Source of the DNA: Medicago truncatula
Lineage: Eukaryota > Streptophyta > Magnoliopsida > Fabales > Fabaceae
Direction of reading: 5' to 3'
DNA: 64,000 bases
Assembly (NCBI RefSeq): GCF_003473485.1
Contig: NC_053046.1
Span: 24,753,332-24,817,331, forward strand
Below, piece after piece: positions 22,993 through 35,370 of this stretch. The translations under genes and the position numbers were made by a program. Under the pieces are notes generated by a model that searched no databases, had not been told where the DNA came from, and worked only from the letters and a program-made list of their open reading frames with translations. How positions within the stretch are numbered: the first letter of the stretch is position 1; every line of letters begins with the position of its first letter.

Positions 22993-24728
22993 CTGCAATT
23001 ATAAAAACGCAACCAATATTAAAATCTATCACCAAAATGCAATTAATAATTTTTTGTGAAGGAAATGGAAATAGAACAAAAACTTGCCTTTTCGGACAAA
23101 GGGTTGGACTGAACGGAACCCAGGATTGATTTTCTTTTGTATATATTAGCCAAAAGGCACAAAGAAAATGAAAATGACTTTGTGGGGATTTGAGAATATG
23201 AATGTTCATTGTCTTTGATCAACATGTATTTATAATTTTGTAATTTGTTTTTATAAGAAATAATATAATTTTTATATTTTGGAATCTGATTCTACTTGGA
23301 GTTGGACTAGGTTAAGAGGTTGTTGTTTATATTGTAAGTTTTATTAATATCCTATACCTTATCTTAACGCTTCATTTATTTGAAAACAACATGGCAAGGT
23401 GAAGCATCTCTTCAAGCACATGATGTGCATTACCTAAAGCAACATTAGAAAGTTGTTAAGCATCTTTTTCTCTCTTTTGTAATTTTAATAAAGTGGCTTA
23501 TGTCTTATGTCATGTATAAGTAATTAAGTATTTTAATTGTATTTTCAAGTATAAAACTATATAATTATAAGCTATCAAACGGATCATTGAGCTGGGTTTT
23601 GATCGAGTAATTTTGTGAGCTTCCATTCCAAGTTGTAGTTTATGCTTTTAATAATCCTCATATAATCTCCTTCAAACAAAAAAAATAAATAATCCTCGTA
23701 TAGTCATAGTTTATTTTTTATTTTAAAAAATTAAACTAGTCCAACGAAATTGGCACATGGAAGAATCGATGTGACAACTTGAAAGGAGTATACTTCAAGG
23801 TCCAAACCAACGATACTAGACCAACCCATCGTAATTTATTATATCTACTAGTTTATCATACTCCTCGACCGAGTTTACTAGGTGGAAAATAAATATATAA
23901 GGATTTCTTATGACACCCCAGATTAAAATAGAAGGTAAAATGCACTAATTTTGAAATAGGTTCACAACGGTTGCAAACTAGATTATAAAATTTCTTTTTG
24001 AAAATATGTTTAAAATATCACATTTTACGCACACATTAACATTCAAGATTTCATAAGGCTATGCTACATGCTTGATATCGCCAAATAATTTCCTTGATAA
24101 TAAATTGATTTTGGAAATAACAATTGAGGAACTTCTTCTTTAGATTCCTAGACTATAAAATACATTTTTGATTGATAAGTTTACAAACATAACTTCTTTT
24201 TAGCGAAAGAGTAAAGTGCTTGATTAAAAAGAGAAAGAGTTATCATTGTTCTGGGCAGCGGTGGATCTCCGTGGAGATTCATAGGAGCCACTGTACCCCC
24301 AACTTCTCTACAAATAACATATTAGTCGTTATATAACACATACTTTAGGGTTGATGTAGTGGTTAAACAACCTCCTAATGGATTGGAGGGCGTGTAATTG
24401 ACTCGCCCACCCCCTCCTTTTTATATTTCAATTGTATTCTATGTAACACTCATGTAATCAAACCACCACAACAATTCGTAATTCTGGTACTTTTTTGATA
24501 CTGTTTAATATATATTTTATCAGAATTTAACACCTCCAACATAATAACTCAAGATCCGCCCCTGATTCTGTGCTGAAGGCCATGCATCAGTATTTGTTTT
24601 AACCATTGCTTTATTTATTTATTTTTTAAATGAACGATTTATTATTCAATCATGAGCCCAAAAAAATTGTTTATGCACATTGTCAAATCAATAAACAAAA
24701 TATCATTTCTAAACATACAGATCCTTTG
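22993..24728. other. Intergenic stretch between the two HMA genes
   Basis: About 23000-23225 may be the 5' UTR or first exon of the 22360-22992 gene, since the minus strand is open for 60 codons without known motifs. The rest is AT-rich. Around 24252-24570 there are phrases such as GCGGTGGATCTCCGTGGAG and TGATGTAGTGGTTAAACAAC that look like transposon or SINE relics. No other coding sequence is supported. Confidence 0.4.
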
Positions 24729-27700
24729 CTAATGAAGGGAAGATTGAAATAAACGTTTGGTAATGGCAACTTTAGGGAGATGATTCCTGCTGATGGGGGT
24801 AATTTGCCTAGTGATTCCTTTAGCCACAGTTGGTAATATGAATGTAAGTGTCACTTTCTTTTCCAACACATTCACTTCCATGGACTCTGTCTCTACTGAA
24901 TAATCATAATTGAGGCAAGCATCAAGAGTTAGCAAAGTTATTAAGCAATTTAGTTTAATTGATGTTTTTTGTCAAAACATCAAATTCTCCTATTATTGTG
25001 ACAAAGAAGCAATAAAATAAAAGCAACATGTCATGTAAGTACAAATCATATGATAAAACATAGTAGATGTATGCGATTTTTTGATATGTAGGATTAAACA
25101 TGTAGTAGTTCTCCATTTATCTACACCTAATTTATGTGAATTTCAGTGGTAGACTCTTTAAAAGAAAAATGCTTAAACACTTTTGGTCCCCTAACTTTGC
25201 ATTAGCCCCCTAAGTTTCTTTTTTTTTTTTTTTTTGCAATTTTTAATTTTGATCATTTAAAATCAACTATTCAAGACAATAATAGCAAGTGGGAGATTCT
25301 CTTAAGCAAGATTAAATAAGCTCGACAACTAGTACAAAGAATATGGTTTGAGATTGGTTTCTTGATCTTCTACCGTCTTGAATGGTTGATTTTGAATGAT
25401 CAAGATTGAAAGTTGCAAACCCACTTGGGTTGGTCTAGTGGTATTGGCTTGGGACTTGGAAGTGTGCTCCTCCCCAATGTCTCAGGTTCGATTCCCTCTG
25501 ATATCAATTTAGGTGGGTTAATTTAGCTTCTTCAAAAAAAATTGAAAGTTGCAAAAGAGGGAAACTTAAGGGTTGAAATGTGATTTTTTTTTTAATACAG
25601 TCAAAATCGCAACTACTACAAAGTTAGGGGGCCAAAAATAAGTTTAAACCAAAGAAAAACAAACAAAAAAATGCAATGTCGGCCAATAAATATATATATA
25701 ATAAAAGCAAACTAGTATGTAATGGTTAATCATATGATTAGTTTAATTTTCAAAGATATTTGCTTGATGCTACAACAAAATAAGAGCAGTTGACTATTTT
25801 GTCATTATGTGCATCACGCTTGACAAAACTAAGAGCAGCTTTGTTCTTTTCTGTGTCTTACTTGGTGGCTTAGAATTTAGAAATGAGTCATCAAACAGTG
25901 AGTTTAAGTAAGAATTTATGATCATTGATAGATGAAGACAGTTATTATGTGTGAAAAAGAAGAAGATGAAGACAAGTTTGTAACTAACAATAGCAGTTTC
26001 GGTCCAGTCAAAAATAGTAACGCTAGCAGTTTCGACAAAAACTAAGAATAGAAAATTCCAAAGGTTGACTTACTAAAAAAAGTATGTAAAATCATAACAA
26101 AAGAAGTATTTTATATTCCTCACACTTTTTGAAAAATTATTTCCAAGTAAAGAGGAATTCAAATATTCAATTTTGTTGAAAATTTATCCCTATGAAGCCC
26201 GATACTTCAAAATTGATGACGTATTGTATCATCTGCATGCATCGATACCTGCCCGATACGTATCAGGAGAGTATCCAAAGATTATTGTTATTTTTTTAAA
26301 AATAATTATCGATAATTTCTGATACGTATCAGAAGAGTATCTGATAATTATCCTGCACTGATACCTGCCTCGATACTTCTCAATTAATGTTAACTAAAAT
26401 AATTTAACTCTTGAGCACTGATGTGTTCTTTTTGGATATAGTGCTTCTTTTTTGGATCGATATAGTATAACACTAACAATGTTCCTTTTGGATATAGTAT
26501 AACATTCTTTTTGGGATATATTGTGTATGTAACTGACTAAATATCATCACTCTCTTAATCGTTAATATTATTTATATTTATGTTGATGTGTTACGAGCCT
26601 ATGACTAGTTTCTTTTGTTTGTTAATATATTTGCATATTAAAAAATAGTTATAATTATATTGTACATTTAATTATGTAATTTTTTTATTAATGTATCTTA
26701 GCCGGATCGTATCTTGATTTTTGAAATTTTTTCGTATTCGGCGTATCGTTGCAGTATCGTATCTGTATTATATCTCGTATCTGGGCTTCAGAGGGTATTA
26801 TATTATTTTAACACACGTAAACATTAATAGTTGTATTATGAGATGAGTTTTCTTAAGTCCAAAAACTCAGACTATGTTTTTTTTGTCAAGTAGTCCAGTG
26901 GCCGGAATTCACCTTTTTTAAGATGAATAAGTTGGGTGTCTGAGATTCAAACCACAGCCCCTACATATAATAATGCATGTCTAGACTATATTTAATATCA
27001 TTGTAGGTGAATTACGCGACTCGCCGTAATCTTGTAGAAACTACAAACTATTGTGTTTTAAAAAAATTACGGTGGATCGATGTGATTCTGACGTATCCAA
27101 CTGTAATACCAAACATAGATTTATACGGCGAATGACTATATAAAATTACGGTGGATCACTGTGATTCTGACGCATCCACCGTAATACAAAAGACGAGTTT
27201 ATAGTGAAAGACTATTTATAAGTACATAAAAATTACGGTGAATATTGACCATCCAATAAAGATTTGATGTTTTATATAGGAATGAGATTGGATTGATAAA
27301 ATTTTCAATAGAACTTGAAATCTGAGACTCATAATAGTATTTGCTACCAAACAAATGCCAGGCTATTTCTAGGTGGAAACCAACAAGGACCACCTCTTTC
27401 AACGTGTGCCCCACCCTCTTTGTCTCCCATGGAATACTTTTCTAGGAATTTTAACTTGGATTCTTTATAACAAAGTCTTTGAAAAGCTTCAAAGTTCAAA
27501 TCATGTAACAATTTCATCTTCAACAAACTAATTTACTAATGGCATTTCATAACCCATTTGGGTTGGATCTGATAGTGTTAACTTATGACTTTAGAGTATG
27601 TTTCATCCTAAGGTCTCGGACTCGGTTCTCTCCAGTATCAATTTAGGTGGGTTTGTTTATGGTTTGGTTTTAAAGAAAAAACTAATGAGATTTCCTCTCA

Positions 27701-28237
27701 AAGAAAAATCTTGAAAAGGTATAGCCCTAAATTTGTAATACTAATGTTGTTTCCTCTCAAAATAATCTTAAAAAAGTATAGCTCTAAATTGGCAATTAAA
27801 TGAATTTTTTAAAATAATAAAATTCTTACCATTCATTTTAGTAATAATGTCAATAACCCTCTTTTGGCACTTCTCACACTGCATATCTGCTGAAAGAACA
27901 ACCTCATGAACCTGTTTTTATAGCAACATAACCAAACCATCAGGCTGAATACTCTAAAAAACCATTTGACCAAATTTATGTTTGGACCGACGGCGAGATT
28001 GGCAAAATCGTGGTGAGCCGTCTTGATTTTGGAGCTTCACAAAATCACGATGCCACCGTAATTTTGCTGTCAACCTAAACATAAATCAAAACCCAAAATT
28101 AAGTAAGTGAAAATACAAACCTTTGGCATGGACAAAGATTCTATAGATGCTAGACTAGTCCCAAATAGAGGAAAATTCTTTGAACTTTTTATAGCAATTT
28201 CTTGAAGCTCACTTTTAGCACTATCTTTAAAAGCCAT
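24729..28237 (-). CDS. HMA-domain (HIPP-like) metal-binding protein with a 2.9-kb intron
   Basis: Exons 28237-28121, 27911-27830 and 24895-24729 join in frame with GT-AG introns to give 121 residues. An N-terminal extension of about 40 residues (MAFKDSAKSELQEIAIKSS) precedes the HMA domain. The metal site is CEKC in VVLSADMQCEKCQKRV, followed by VIDIITKMN, VETESMEVNVLEKKVTLTF and a basic tail (ITRQITPISRNHLPK). There is no CaaX box. The intron 24896-27829 has taken up three SINE copies and a hAT/MITE-like element. The phase-1 intron position and the 167-nt last exon are identical to the gene at 22360-22992, so the two probably arose by tandem duplication. Likely a cytosolic or nuclear metal-binding or chaperone protein. 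Whether the long intron is spliced efficiently is not visible. Confidence 0.75.
25419..25540 (+). mobile_element. SINE with TTGGTCTAGTGGTATTGGC A box
   Basis: AACCCACTTGGGTTGGTCTAG, then GTGGTATTGGCTTGGGACTT, the B box GGTTCGATTCCCTCTGATAT, and a tail ATCAATTTAGGTGGGTTAAT with a poly(A) run identify a tRNA-derived SINE of a second family. It lies inside the long intron of the HMA gene. A sister copy is at 27551-27678. Confidence 0.75.
26187..26800. mobile_element. Foldback element built from GTATC/GATAC words
   Basis: The left end reads CCTATGAAGCCCGATACTTC and the right end GTATCTGGGCTTCAGAGGGT, an imperfect inverted repeat. The ends hold many GATACGTATC-type words (CGATACCTGCCCGATACG, CCGGATCGTATCTTGA), while the middle is AT-rich. 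A partial relative is at 62885-62995. No clear target duplication was found. Confidence 0.6.
26877..26995 (-). mobile_element. tRNA-derived SINE, reverse orientation
   Basis: TTTTTTTTGTCAAGTAGTCCAGTGGCCGGAA begins the copy, the reverse complement of the SINE tail seen at 9879-10008. The B-box region has decayed (GAGATTCAAACCACAGCCCC). It sits in the long intron of the HMA gene. Confidence 0.65.
27005..27245. repeat. Short repeated palindromic units with ATTACGGTGGATC
   Basis: AATTACGGTGGATCGATGTG, ATTACGGTGGATCACTGTG and TTACGGTGAATATTG recur about 70-110 bp apart. Each of the first two is followed by GATTCTGACG and ATCCA-C-GTAAT, so each unit is an imperfect palindrome. A related phrase occurs at 27970-28070 (GCGAGATTGGCAAAATCGTG, CACCGTAATTTTGC). 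Function unknown; probably a decayed transposon. Confidence 0.5.
27551..27678 (+). mobile_element. SINE, second copy of the ACCCATTTGGGTTGG family
   Basis: AACCCATTTGGGTTGGATCTG, a decayed B box (GACTCGGTTCTCTCCAG), the same TATCAATTTAGGTGGGTTTG tail and a terminal AAAGAAAAAA match the SINE at 25419-25540. It lies 150 bp upstream of the splice donor of the HMA exon, inside the long intron. Confidence 0.65.
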
Positions 28238-30510
28238 AACTATGATTAGGTGTGGAGCTGTATCATAAAGAAGCTTTTATATTATATAAATTCAATAGGT
28301 TAGAAGGTTCAATCACATGGTTTTTGAGAGATAAATATGCAGAAAATGATCTATGAACAGCTCCTTCTACACTGATAGAACAATACCATACCATGTATAT
28401 TGTTTAGTGGTTGGTGGCTTAACTCAACATGTTGAAGTGAAAAAGGTATTATGCCTAAGTTGACAGAGATTGTTCTTTAACTAACGTGCGTATATATTCC
28501 CCACATAGTGCTTAATTGTCACTTTCTTAATATTAGGATTATTCCTTCAATGTTGCTTACTAAAACAGCCATCAAGCTAATTCAATAAACCAACTAAACT
28601 GATAGTATTTAAGGGAGATGGAGTTTGTTTTTTTTGTCAAGTTTACTTGAGATTAGACTCCTACGTTAAGTATGAAAAAGTGAGAAATTATTGGTTCAAA
28701 CTCAAGTTAAAACAAACTCATAAAATCCAACTTATAAAACTTTATCATAGATCGAATTGATGAAACATTCGACCATGGTTAAATTGAATCAATCGATTCA
28801 ACCATGATTGAACCAAATAATAAATAAATACTTCTTTAAAAAAAAATACAAAAACATAAAAATATAAAATATAAAAATGTGATAATAAAGTTTGAAACAG
28901 CCATAATTCGACGAATCAACTTAAAATCAAATATTATTCACCAATTATAATACAACCAAAATTGAACCAATCAAAAAAATTCTTTTATTTCCAAAAAAAA
29001 TGTAGTCTTCCGATCCAATTTTTAAAACATTAACTTTTTTCCTCCACACTTTTGCATTTAATGTTTATCTAAAGTAAAATTATGTTCCTATTTAGATGCT
29101 ATTTTTTTGGAAAGGAATAACTGTTAGCTCGTCTGACTATACTTAACATAATCTCTTACTTATAAATATTAATTCGTCTCGCTATACTTAACCTATTATA
29201 TTACGTTATCAAGGATGATGTCATGGAAATATTATGTTATGATACAGTACCAACATTTATACTTCTTAATATTATAAAATAATATATGACAATCATGACA
29301 TTCATCTAAACCGTCAAATATTACCTTCGATATGACTAGCACGGGATGATCTAGTTCTATAAAATTTTGACATCAAAGAACCTAGATCTATTTAAAGGTG
29401 TCTTAATTAGGTTTAACAAAAGTAGATAAGCTGACCTCATAGAAGTTCAAACAAATAGCATTGGATCCCCCGATCCACGACCGTAGGGCCTCAAATATTG
29501 TAAAATAATAATAATGATAATATTAAAGTCAAACAAGTGGGTCCTTTTTTTGGATGATGTATATCTCTGATTTGGACATATCCATATGCAAGGAAGGTGG
29601 TCAATTTCCTGGTTAGCTGGCATAGATATTCAAACTCAATACGGCAAAGAAACTAAACACTCAAATTATTCTACTAGGCGGCTTTGACTTATATTATATA
29701 TATGGTTTGGATTGGATTCACAAGTAAGTACAAAACACCTACTCAACTTGCTAAAATATCACTTAAACATGTGGATTATGTTTCGATATATTGATACTGA
29801 GTAAATTTTAGAAAGAAAAAAAAAAAAATTATCCCTTAAAAATAGTATAGGACAATTCCACCATGGGAGAATATTGTTCTTGTATACACAATATATACAA
29901 TTATACATAGTGCACTTTCTTTGAGAGTTGATTTTTGTACATAATGGAACACTAATGTATAAAATAAATGGCTACAACCCATATGATTTCTAAATAAATG
30001 AATACAATACAACAAAACTGGGGATTAATGTAAAGAACGTGTAATGAAACAACAAATGGCAGAGAGAATAAAAGACATTCATCAATTGAAATTAAGAAAA
30101 CAAGGCACAAGAAAGGTAAAACTTCTATTATCATTGGCCAATGTTACACATTGCATGGGCTAGCAAACAATGGTAAAAACCATCCCTAAAGTCAAAGCCA
30201 ATGTTGGTTATTCCACTAGGTTAAACTGTCCTGCCAAAACTTATGCAGGCATCATCCTTGCTTCCTTGGGCTTCAAATAAATTGAGGCTCCGATGCCACG
30301 AAATATGCTAAAACAAGATAACTAGAAGGGAAACAAAAGGCTAGCACCTAAGTTAGGAAGAACACAGTTGAAGAAACCATGAGAAAGAAGGCATCGAATG
30401 GATGCACTAAAGTTCAAGTGTTAAAACTAAATATGTGTTTCTGCTAAGTGGGAGGATGAAGAAAATAACCTAAAATGTAGACACCATTCTAAAAAAAAAA
30501 CAACATGGAG
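28238..30510. other. Intergenic DNA and 3' UTR of the BAH/Agenet gene
   Basis: From 28238 to about 29900 the sequence is AT-rich without coding signal. A possible decayed SINE tail lies near 28630 (TTTTTTTGTCAAGTTTACTTG). Bases from about 30130 to 30510 have a more balanced composition and are probably the 3' UTR of the minus-strand gene that ends at 30511. Confidence 0.4.
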
Positions 30511-33500
30511 TCACCTACACATAACCATGTTGGTTAAAGACGGCACGACTGAGGAACCGAAAATGGAAGGATCTCCCTGGTATTTATAGTCATCATGATC
30601 AACCTTCAATGAAGCTGGAACCACAAAACTATCAGTAGCATCAGACTGCAGAAACTTCGGCGACAGTTTCCTATGTATGTCATTGCTCTGTTGCTTCTGC
30701 TGAGAAGTGCCACTTCGATTCCTCTTCCTTGATGACTTCCACCTTAACTGTAATGATAAAACATCCTTCACAAGATCTGGAACTTCCTCATTCTTTCTAA
30801 GTTTATCCCTTTCAGAAGAACCCGAGTAAGCATCAGCCTGCTTAGATTGTATTCCATCTCCGATAGATGCTACAGTTGATTTGCTGTCCTCCTCAGATTT
30901 GCAGGAACTTTGTTTTGCTTTTAAGCTTGATAATTTACAGGTCACAATATCAGGCCTTTCCCTCACCTTTACCCATCCATTCCCTGTCCAATCTCGAGAA
31001 TGCCTCAAGTTACATGGTCCAAATATTGACATCTTCTTTTCCCCTGCAAACATCAACTTCAAAATTAATACGACGCCTAATATTACAAGGACCACAAAAA
31101 CGTTTACAAAGCTTAAACATAATTATGATACAAATTATAAGGTCATACCTGGGAAATAAACATGATATTTATCATCAGATTCTTTTTGAACAACAATGCC
31201 TTCCCACCATCCATCATGCCACCAGGCATCAACAATGTAACCAACATCACCCACGAAAGATATTCCACGTTTCTCTAATAGTGGTCGGATCTTGGTCCTC
31301 TCTTCTACTCGGAGACCCAGATCATCAGGTACCACAGGTCTAGAAGCTAAAATCCATTCCTTCAAGAAAATTAATAAAAAAAATATCAGTCATGTCATAT
31401 ATCAAGTCTACCAATACTAATGAAAAATATAAAAGATATTTTAACACACCTCAAGGTTGTTAGCTTCATCCTCTGCATCCTGGATGTCATGATATTGCAC
31501 CTTCACTTTGTCTTTGTGCCTCTTGATAACAGAAGCTCTAAACCAACAACCTCTAATCCCACTGTCTTGAGAGAGGACCTCAACATTGGAACCTACAGCT
31601 AAATACTGTGAAGCTTCATTTGTCTCTTTGATTGTGGCCAACTTGGTGGTTCCAACCAGTTTTACAGAACCCTCCAACTTGTTACCGCTACTGGTTTTGG
31701 CATCAATCTTACAATTACTCAATTTTTCTAATTGAAGAGAACCTAACTCAACAGCATCTTTTCCATCAACCTTTGTACACCGCTGCTTCTTCTTTGGTCT
31801 TATCGCAGAAGAAGAATGGAGGTTTTCTTCCAGTTCTGGTCCATCATCAGATTTCCCTGAACTACCACTGGAGTTTGACTCCACGTGGGGATACATTTGC
31901 TTCAGTATTTCCTGTTTCCAATAACCCTCCATTTGAGTTATATCAAAATCCTTGACATCATCCTTACCAAACTTCTTGCTGCACACATATGGTTCTGGAC
32001 GAGCGTGTCGAGCTTTGTTCCGAAACTTGGCGTAGTGCTGTGGACTGAGGACGGAAGTCAAACCATCTATGCATTCAATACTCAGACGTTGTAGATAAGG
32101 AGAAAAGTAAACCTCTCTTTCACTAAAACTGTGGGGCAAAACAAAACCAACCTCGTCAATTCTGTGAAACCAGCGAACTACAACCATCTTGTTGCCTTTG
32201 GAACCCTCGTACATGTCTTCCAAGTAGGCAACCAGACGTTTGTTCTCCTCTGCTAAAACAAACACAAAATCATACACCTGAAAATCAATTTGCGAAAGCA
32301 GCAGGAAAAATCAATATTACAAGAGTCAGATTACAATATATTCGAGGCAAACACAAATAGCCAAAGAAACAAAAAACAGAGATATAACTTTTATGCACCA
32401 CCAACAGTGGAAAGATTGTTTTTATTGTTGTCGATTATAACGGTTAGATCTTAAAAAAAAAAATCTGACTTTCATCGACTCTAACTTAAAACCATACAAC
32501 TAAATTGTGATTGGCTGACATGTGTAAAATATTTAACACTGGCAAAGCATCAGAATTGGTATTTAAAAAAAAAAAAAAAAGGGAAACAAAGATGATGATG
32601 ACTCACAGATATCTGAAAGCCGTCCTTCCGAAATGCCTGATAGTGGTTTCTTCTTTTCCTACATGTCCAAGGTAACCCTAACCATGTGAATTCTTTTGAA
32701 CAAGGGTTCAGAGATAGCAGTTGATTATCCTGAAAAATCAAAATAATTCAATGAGGAATTTAATTTGATACAAAATTAATTGAAAGAATCATTATCATTA
32801 ATAAACATAACAATAATTGAATTTAATACCTTCAATGCTCCAATCTCAGGTTCATAACCATGTTCTCTGACAGCCATATTCGCATCCCTGGAAGAAGAAT
32901 CTGAAAATTTCAGAGGCAAACAGGAACAAATTTTAACTTCAATTACATTGAAAAAAGAATATTATCCAAAAAAAAAAAAAACAAAAAAAAAAAAAAATCA
33001 GTGGTATTAATATGAGAAGAGATTCAAGGCACATCAAAACAAAATTCACAAGAAACCTAACCAATGAAAACACTAATTTACAAAATTAAAAAGAAAATTT
33101 TTATATGGTCCACAAAGGTAAAATTGAAATCGAAATATGCTAACAATTTCAGATCTAGAAAAAACAAAAACAAAAATCAAAATCAGTGACACAAAACCAT
33201 GATAAAAAACCAAAAACCCCACACGCGAGAGATCTAGAAAACAGACCAATTACAAATACAAAAACAAAAATGAAAACAATAAACACTAAACACAAAACAA
33301 AAGAAATATTAATTTGAACCAATAAAAGACTCGAACTAACGAATTAAGATGAAAATTAAGAAAAATAAACAAAACAAATCTCAGAGTTCATTGAAAAAAA
33401 ACACTTTTTTAAGATTAATTAAGAAAAGGATGAAAAAGGCTATGAATCAAACATGAATTAAGAATCGAATTAACGAATAACAAACAAAACAGATCAAAAA

Positions 33501-33826
33501 GTTGACAAAACAAAAAGATAGAAATGAAACTGACCTTGAACAATAGAATCTAACCAATTAACAACTTCTCTACGAGATTTAAGTCTAAAAAAAGGAGCAA
33601 AAGAAGAGTTTCTAATCGCATAATGATAACTCATATGCCTAGAACTCTTCTCTTTACCAATAAGAGCAAGATCCAATTCACCATTTTTCTTCTTCAGAAA
33701 ATAACGAACCTCTCTTCTACCTTTATCCATCGACACAAATTTCTCTTCCCACGTAACGTATCTTTTTTGTTCATCTTGTGACGACGTCGTTTCAGAAGAT
33801 GAAGCCAATCTCTCTTTCAAAGCCAT
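30511..33826 (-). CDS. BAH and tandem Agenet domain chromatin-reader protein, complete six-exon gene
   Basis: Exons 33826-33535, 32900-32830, 32729-32607, 32277-31450, 31359-31149 and 31043-30511 give 685 residues with consistent phases. Residues about 120-285 form a BAH domain (FTWLGLPWTCRKRRNHYQAF, VVVRWFHRIDEVGFVLPH, NDEL-type ends). A basic nuclear signal (RPKKKQRC) follows at about 325. Two Agenet/Tudor-like modules lie at about 387-455 (VGSNVEVLSQDSGIRGCWFR, VKVQYHDI) and 475-545 (VGYIVDAWWHDGWWEGIV, YHVYFPG). BAH and Agenet modules read histone marks, so a nuclear role in chromatin regulation is likely; Arabidopsis has genes annotated with the same pairing. The start chosen is MALKERLA; the frame remains open upstream to 34009, so an earlier ATG is possible. 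The last exon ends TGTAGGTGA, which could also hold a donor. Confidence 0.85.
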
Positions 33827-34217
33827 AACGATACGATATAATTCAATTTTTTCAAAGAGAGAGGGAGGGTTTGAATTGGGATTTATAGAGAGTGGTGGAT
33901 GATTGGGTTCTAGGGTTTCGAGATCTGAGAATAAGGGAGGTTGATCGTACGGTTGAGATTGGTCGTGTGATGATGATATATAGGAAAGTCGTAGGAAATG
34001 ACGCGGCAATGGTTAATTACGATTTTGTCCTTTATTTTGCAAGGTAATGAGGAAGCATCATCAATGGTAGCACCCGGAATTGCCGATGTAGAAAGGAAAG
34101 AATTCATTTCCAGGATCACTGTCTCACACTCAATGCCACCTGTCAACTCTATCTGGTTTTTTTTTTTTTTTTTTTTTTTTTTAAGAATAAATATGTTGGA
34201 ATCACTATAAATAAATA
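33827..34217. promoter_or_regulatory. Upstream region of the BAH/Agenet gene
   Basis: This is the likely 5' UTR and proximal promoter of the minus-strand gene. The minus strand stays open in the gene's frame to 34009. A 28-bp poly(T) run is present near 34158-34182. No clear TATA box was located. Confidence 0.35.
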
Positions 34218-34302
34218 TGTCACTCAACTTACCTGACTTGGTAAGGATAATGCATAATATATGTAAGGTACGAGGTTCGAACCGCGAACTACAAAAAAAA
34301 AT
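34218..34302 (+). mobile_element. tRNA-derived SINE, short copy
   Basis: CACTCAACTTACCTGACTTGG, GGTAAGGATAATGCATAAT, a good B box (GAGGTTCGAACCGCGAACTA) and a following poly(A) run indicate a SINE head. No body follows. Confidence 0.6.
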
Positions 34303-34550
34303 ATCAATTATTTTTAAAGAAATTATCATAATATTCTACACTTTTTAGAAAATTTCGTTAAAATATAAAGTTTAGACATGAGTTGAGTAAAAAGTAGGGA
34401 AAAGAAATGGTGATGAAATATTTTTGAGAGATTAAAAGTCTATCAAAAAATTTAGATGAATTAAAATAAAAGTTAGTACAAATAATTCTAACCTTTTTTG
34501 GTCAAAAAAATATTCTAAGGGGATGTATTGGATTAGGATTCTATAGAATT
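34303..34550. other. AT-rich non-coding stretch
   Basis: No coding or repeat structure is seen. Confidence 0.4.
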
Positions 34551-34725
34551 TTAAAAGACTTTTTAATTATGAAAAAGTCTTGTGGTATTCGATTAAGACT
34601 TTTTGCAACTTAAAAAAAGTCTTGTGGTATTCAATCAAAACTCTTTGTCATTTTAAAAAAGTCTTGAGGTATTCAATCAAAACTTTTCATCACTTAAAAA
34701 AAGTCTTGTGATATTCAAAATCATT
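34551..34725. repeat. Tandem repeat, four units of about 50 bp
   Basis: The phrase AAAAAGTCTTGTGGTATTC followed by AATCAAAACT and TTT-CA--TT recurs at about 34572, 34615, 34660 and 34699, with single-base changes (TGTGGT, TGTGGT, TGAGGT, TGTGAT). Related half-units (GATTAAGACTTTTTGC) lie between them. Not coding. Confidence 0.7.
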
Positions 34726-35370
34726 CAAATTTCGAATGATTGTTTAATAAATTGAATTTTGATGGATTTTGTGGGATGTAATTTTAACAAGAAAAACTCT
34801 TTCATGAAAAGATAAGATTTCTTAAGATTGTTTTTCATTAAAATCATTAAAGAGTTGATTGACGGACCGAAAGCAGTATTTTTACTAAACTTCAATAAAT
34901 GGGATGACGTCATATTAAAATAAAATATTTATTCAAAATAAAAAAGAATATTGAAATCGAGTATTTGATGACAAACCAAAAAAAAAAAAATCAAGAAATT
35001 AGTTTTTGGAAGGAGTATAAAGAAATAAAGGAATTAATTAATTGTGTCATACTTTCAGTTGAATGAATGATAACAAAAATATTCTACATTTAATTTTTTT
35101 AATTGATTGCGTCCGGTTAAAGAAAAAAGTTTTATTTTGAAATAAGTTAGAGAAATAAATTACGATAATTAGTTTTTGGAGTAGTCAATTTTTTTCCTTA
35201 CAACCAGTAAAAGACATGTGATTTTGCACACGGGTCGTGTAACATTGCGATAATTATATAAAACATAAGAAGAAGTTGAATTATGTTGGTTTTTTATGAT
35301 TTTCTTTTTCCGAGTGTTAAAACTTGGTTAGAATTTAAGGGATGCAGATTCCGACATAGAGTCAGAATGC
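34726..35370. other. AT-rich non-coding stretch
   Basis: No exon or clear element is recognised before the hAT-like insertion at 35371. Confidence 0.4.

Noticed and set aside
30867..31343. 158-codon plus-strand frame opposite the BAH/Agenet gene
   Set aside because: It runs across true exon-intron borders of the minus-strand gene and has no family features.
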